Assembly: GCF_002799245.1 (NCBI RefSeq) | Contig: NZ_NEQV01000002.1 | Coordinates: 62,001-126,000, forward strand | Origin: Stenotrophomonas maltophilia | Lineage (GTDB): Bacteria; Pseudomonadota; Gammaproteobacteria; Xanthomonadales; Xanthomonadaceae | Direction of reading: 5' to 3' | DNA length: 64,000 nt | In this document: in pieces, positions 63,683-64,000 of the stretch | How the letters are laid out: each line of letters starts with the position of its first letter | Position numbering within the stretch: the stretch's first letter is position 1 | Translations under genes and position numbers: made by a program | Notes under the pieces: generated by a model | Seen by the model: the letters and a program-made list of their open reading frames with translations, nothing else | Databases searched by the model: none | Told to the model about the DNA's origin: nothing

Positions 63683-64000
63683 ATGGACCGATACGAACGC
63701 ATCACCGCCCTGCATCGTCTGCTCAAGTCCGCGCGCTATCCGGTGACGGTGGCGACCCTGCAGGACAAGCTCGGTTGTTCCCGTGCCACCGTCTACCGCG
63801 ATCTGGCCTTCCTGCGCGATGCGCTGATGGCACCGATCGAGGGCGACGGCGAGGCCGGCTTCCGTTACCAGGCCGACGAGAGCGACCGCTTCGAGCTGCC
63901 CGGCCTATGGCTCAGTTCGGAGGAGCTGCATGCCCTGCTGGCCTCGCAGCACCTGCTGGCGCGTACCGGCGGTGGCGTGTTGTCCTCGGTGCTGGCGCCG
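63683..64000 (+). CDS. WYL/DeoR-type regulator, N-terminal part (cut by window edge)
   Basis: The first 106 residues read MDRYERITALHRLLKSARYP, then an HTH (ATLQDKLGCSRATVYRDLAF) and the bridging segment GFRYQADESDRFELPGLWLS. The sensing WYL domain would follow beyond the edge. The gene is divergent from the lipoprotein gene and may control it. Confidence 0.85.
   Translation, partial: MDRYERITALHRLLKSARYPVTVATLQDKLGCSRATVYRDLAFLRDALMAPIEGDGEAGFRYQADESDRFELPGLWLSSEELHALLASQHLLARTGGGVLSSVLAP

Overview
The window looks like a chromosomal segment of Stenotrophomonas, most likely the S. maltophilia complex. The basis is the high-GC codon usage of the right-hand 35 kb, the algZ-algR-hemC type gene order, the XVIPCD-type effector, the many TonB receptors and autotransporter, and GTAG-headed palindromes of the SMAG type around hemC. 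All functional names are read from motifs; no database search was run.

Bases 1-8,275 are a degraded prophage. It holds the tail of a winged-helix-like gene followed by short repeats, a hypothetical gene, a terminator, and two large virion or ejection-type genes, the first with an M15-type peptidase motif. A convergent small membrane protein and Rap1a/Tai-like protein follow, then two overlapping small phage genes. No intact capsid, portal, large terminase or tail gene is visible. Bases 8,650-12,334 are a compact cassette: a DGQHR-domain protein, an unrecognised protein translationally coupled to it, and a convergent D12-class adenine methyltransferase. It looks like a DNA-modification or defence module. 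It ends at a DUF4224-like gene and a broken tyrosine integrase.

Bases 13,052-17,260 are a satellite-like element: two HTH genes, a structured leader with a 31-residue membrane peptide, an AlpA regulator, an inovirus-Gp2/YagK-type replication protein and a second broken integrase. One edge of it, a 295-bp AlpA/HTH segment, recurs in the same orientation 12,576 bp further on (25,757-26,051). Between the copies lie simple-sequence repeats, two frameshifted genes (one an S8 autotransporter relative) and an RHS module. In that module the 1,590-residue RHS shell is coupled by a GTGA overlap to a separately exported RHS core/toxin-like protein, which is coupled by an ATGA overlap to a probable immunity protein.

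From about 26.8 kb the window becomes ordinary chromosome with some accessory loci: a nucleotide kinase; a probable type IV secretion (X-T4SS) immunity/effector pair whose effector carries an in-frame amber codon; DoxX; an H-NS-family protein; a DsbB-like protein; a truncated gene with a small membrane protein; GST; AraC next to EamA; two TonB-dependent receptors, one with a possible Fur site; a four-helix-bundle stress protein; an intact S8 autotransporter; a TetR/MFS pair with palindromic operators; a KGG stress protein; a DUF4434 protein; a MarR/S41 peptidase pair; a chemoreceptor; opgH; an esterase; the AlgZ/AlgR-like two-component pair; hemC; a DUF481 outer-membrane protein; a lipoprotein; and the start of a WYL/DeoR-type regulator running off the right edge.
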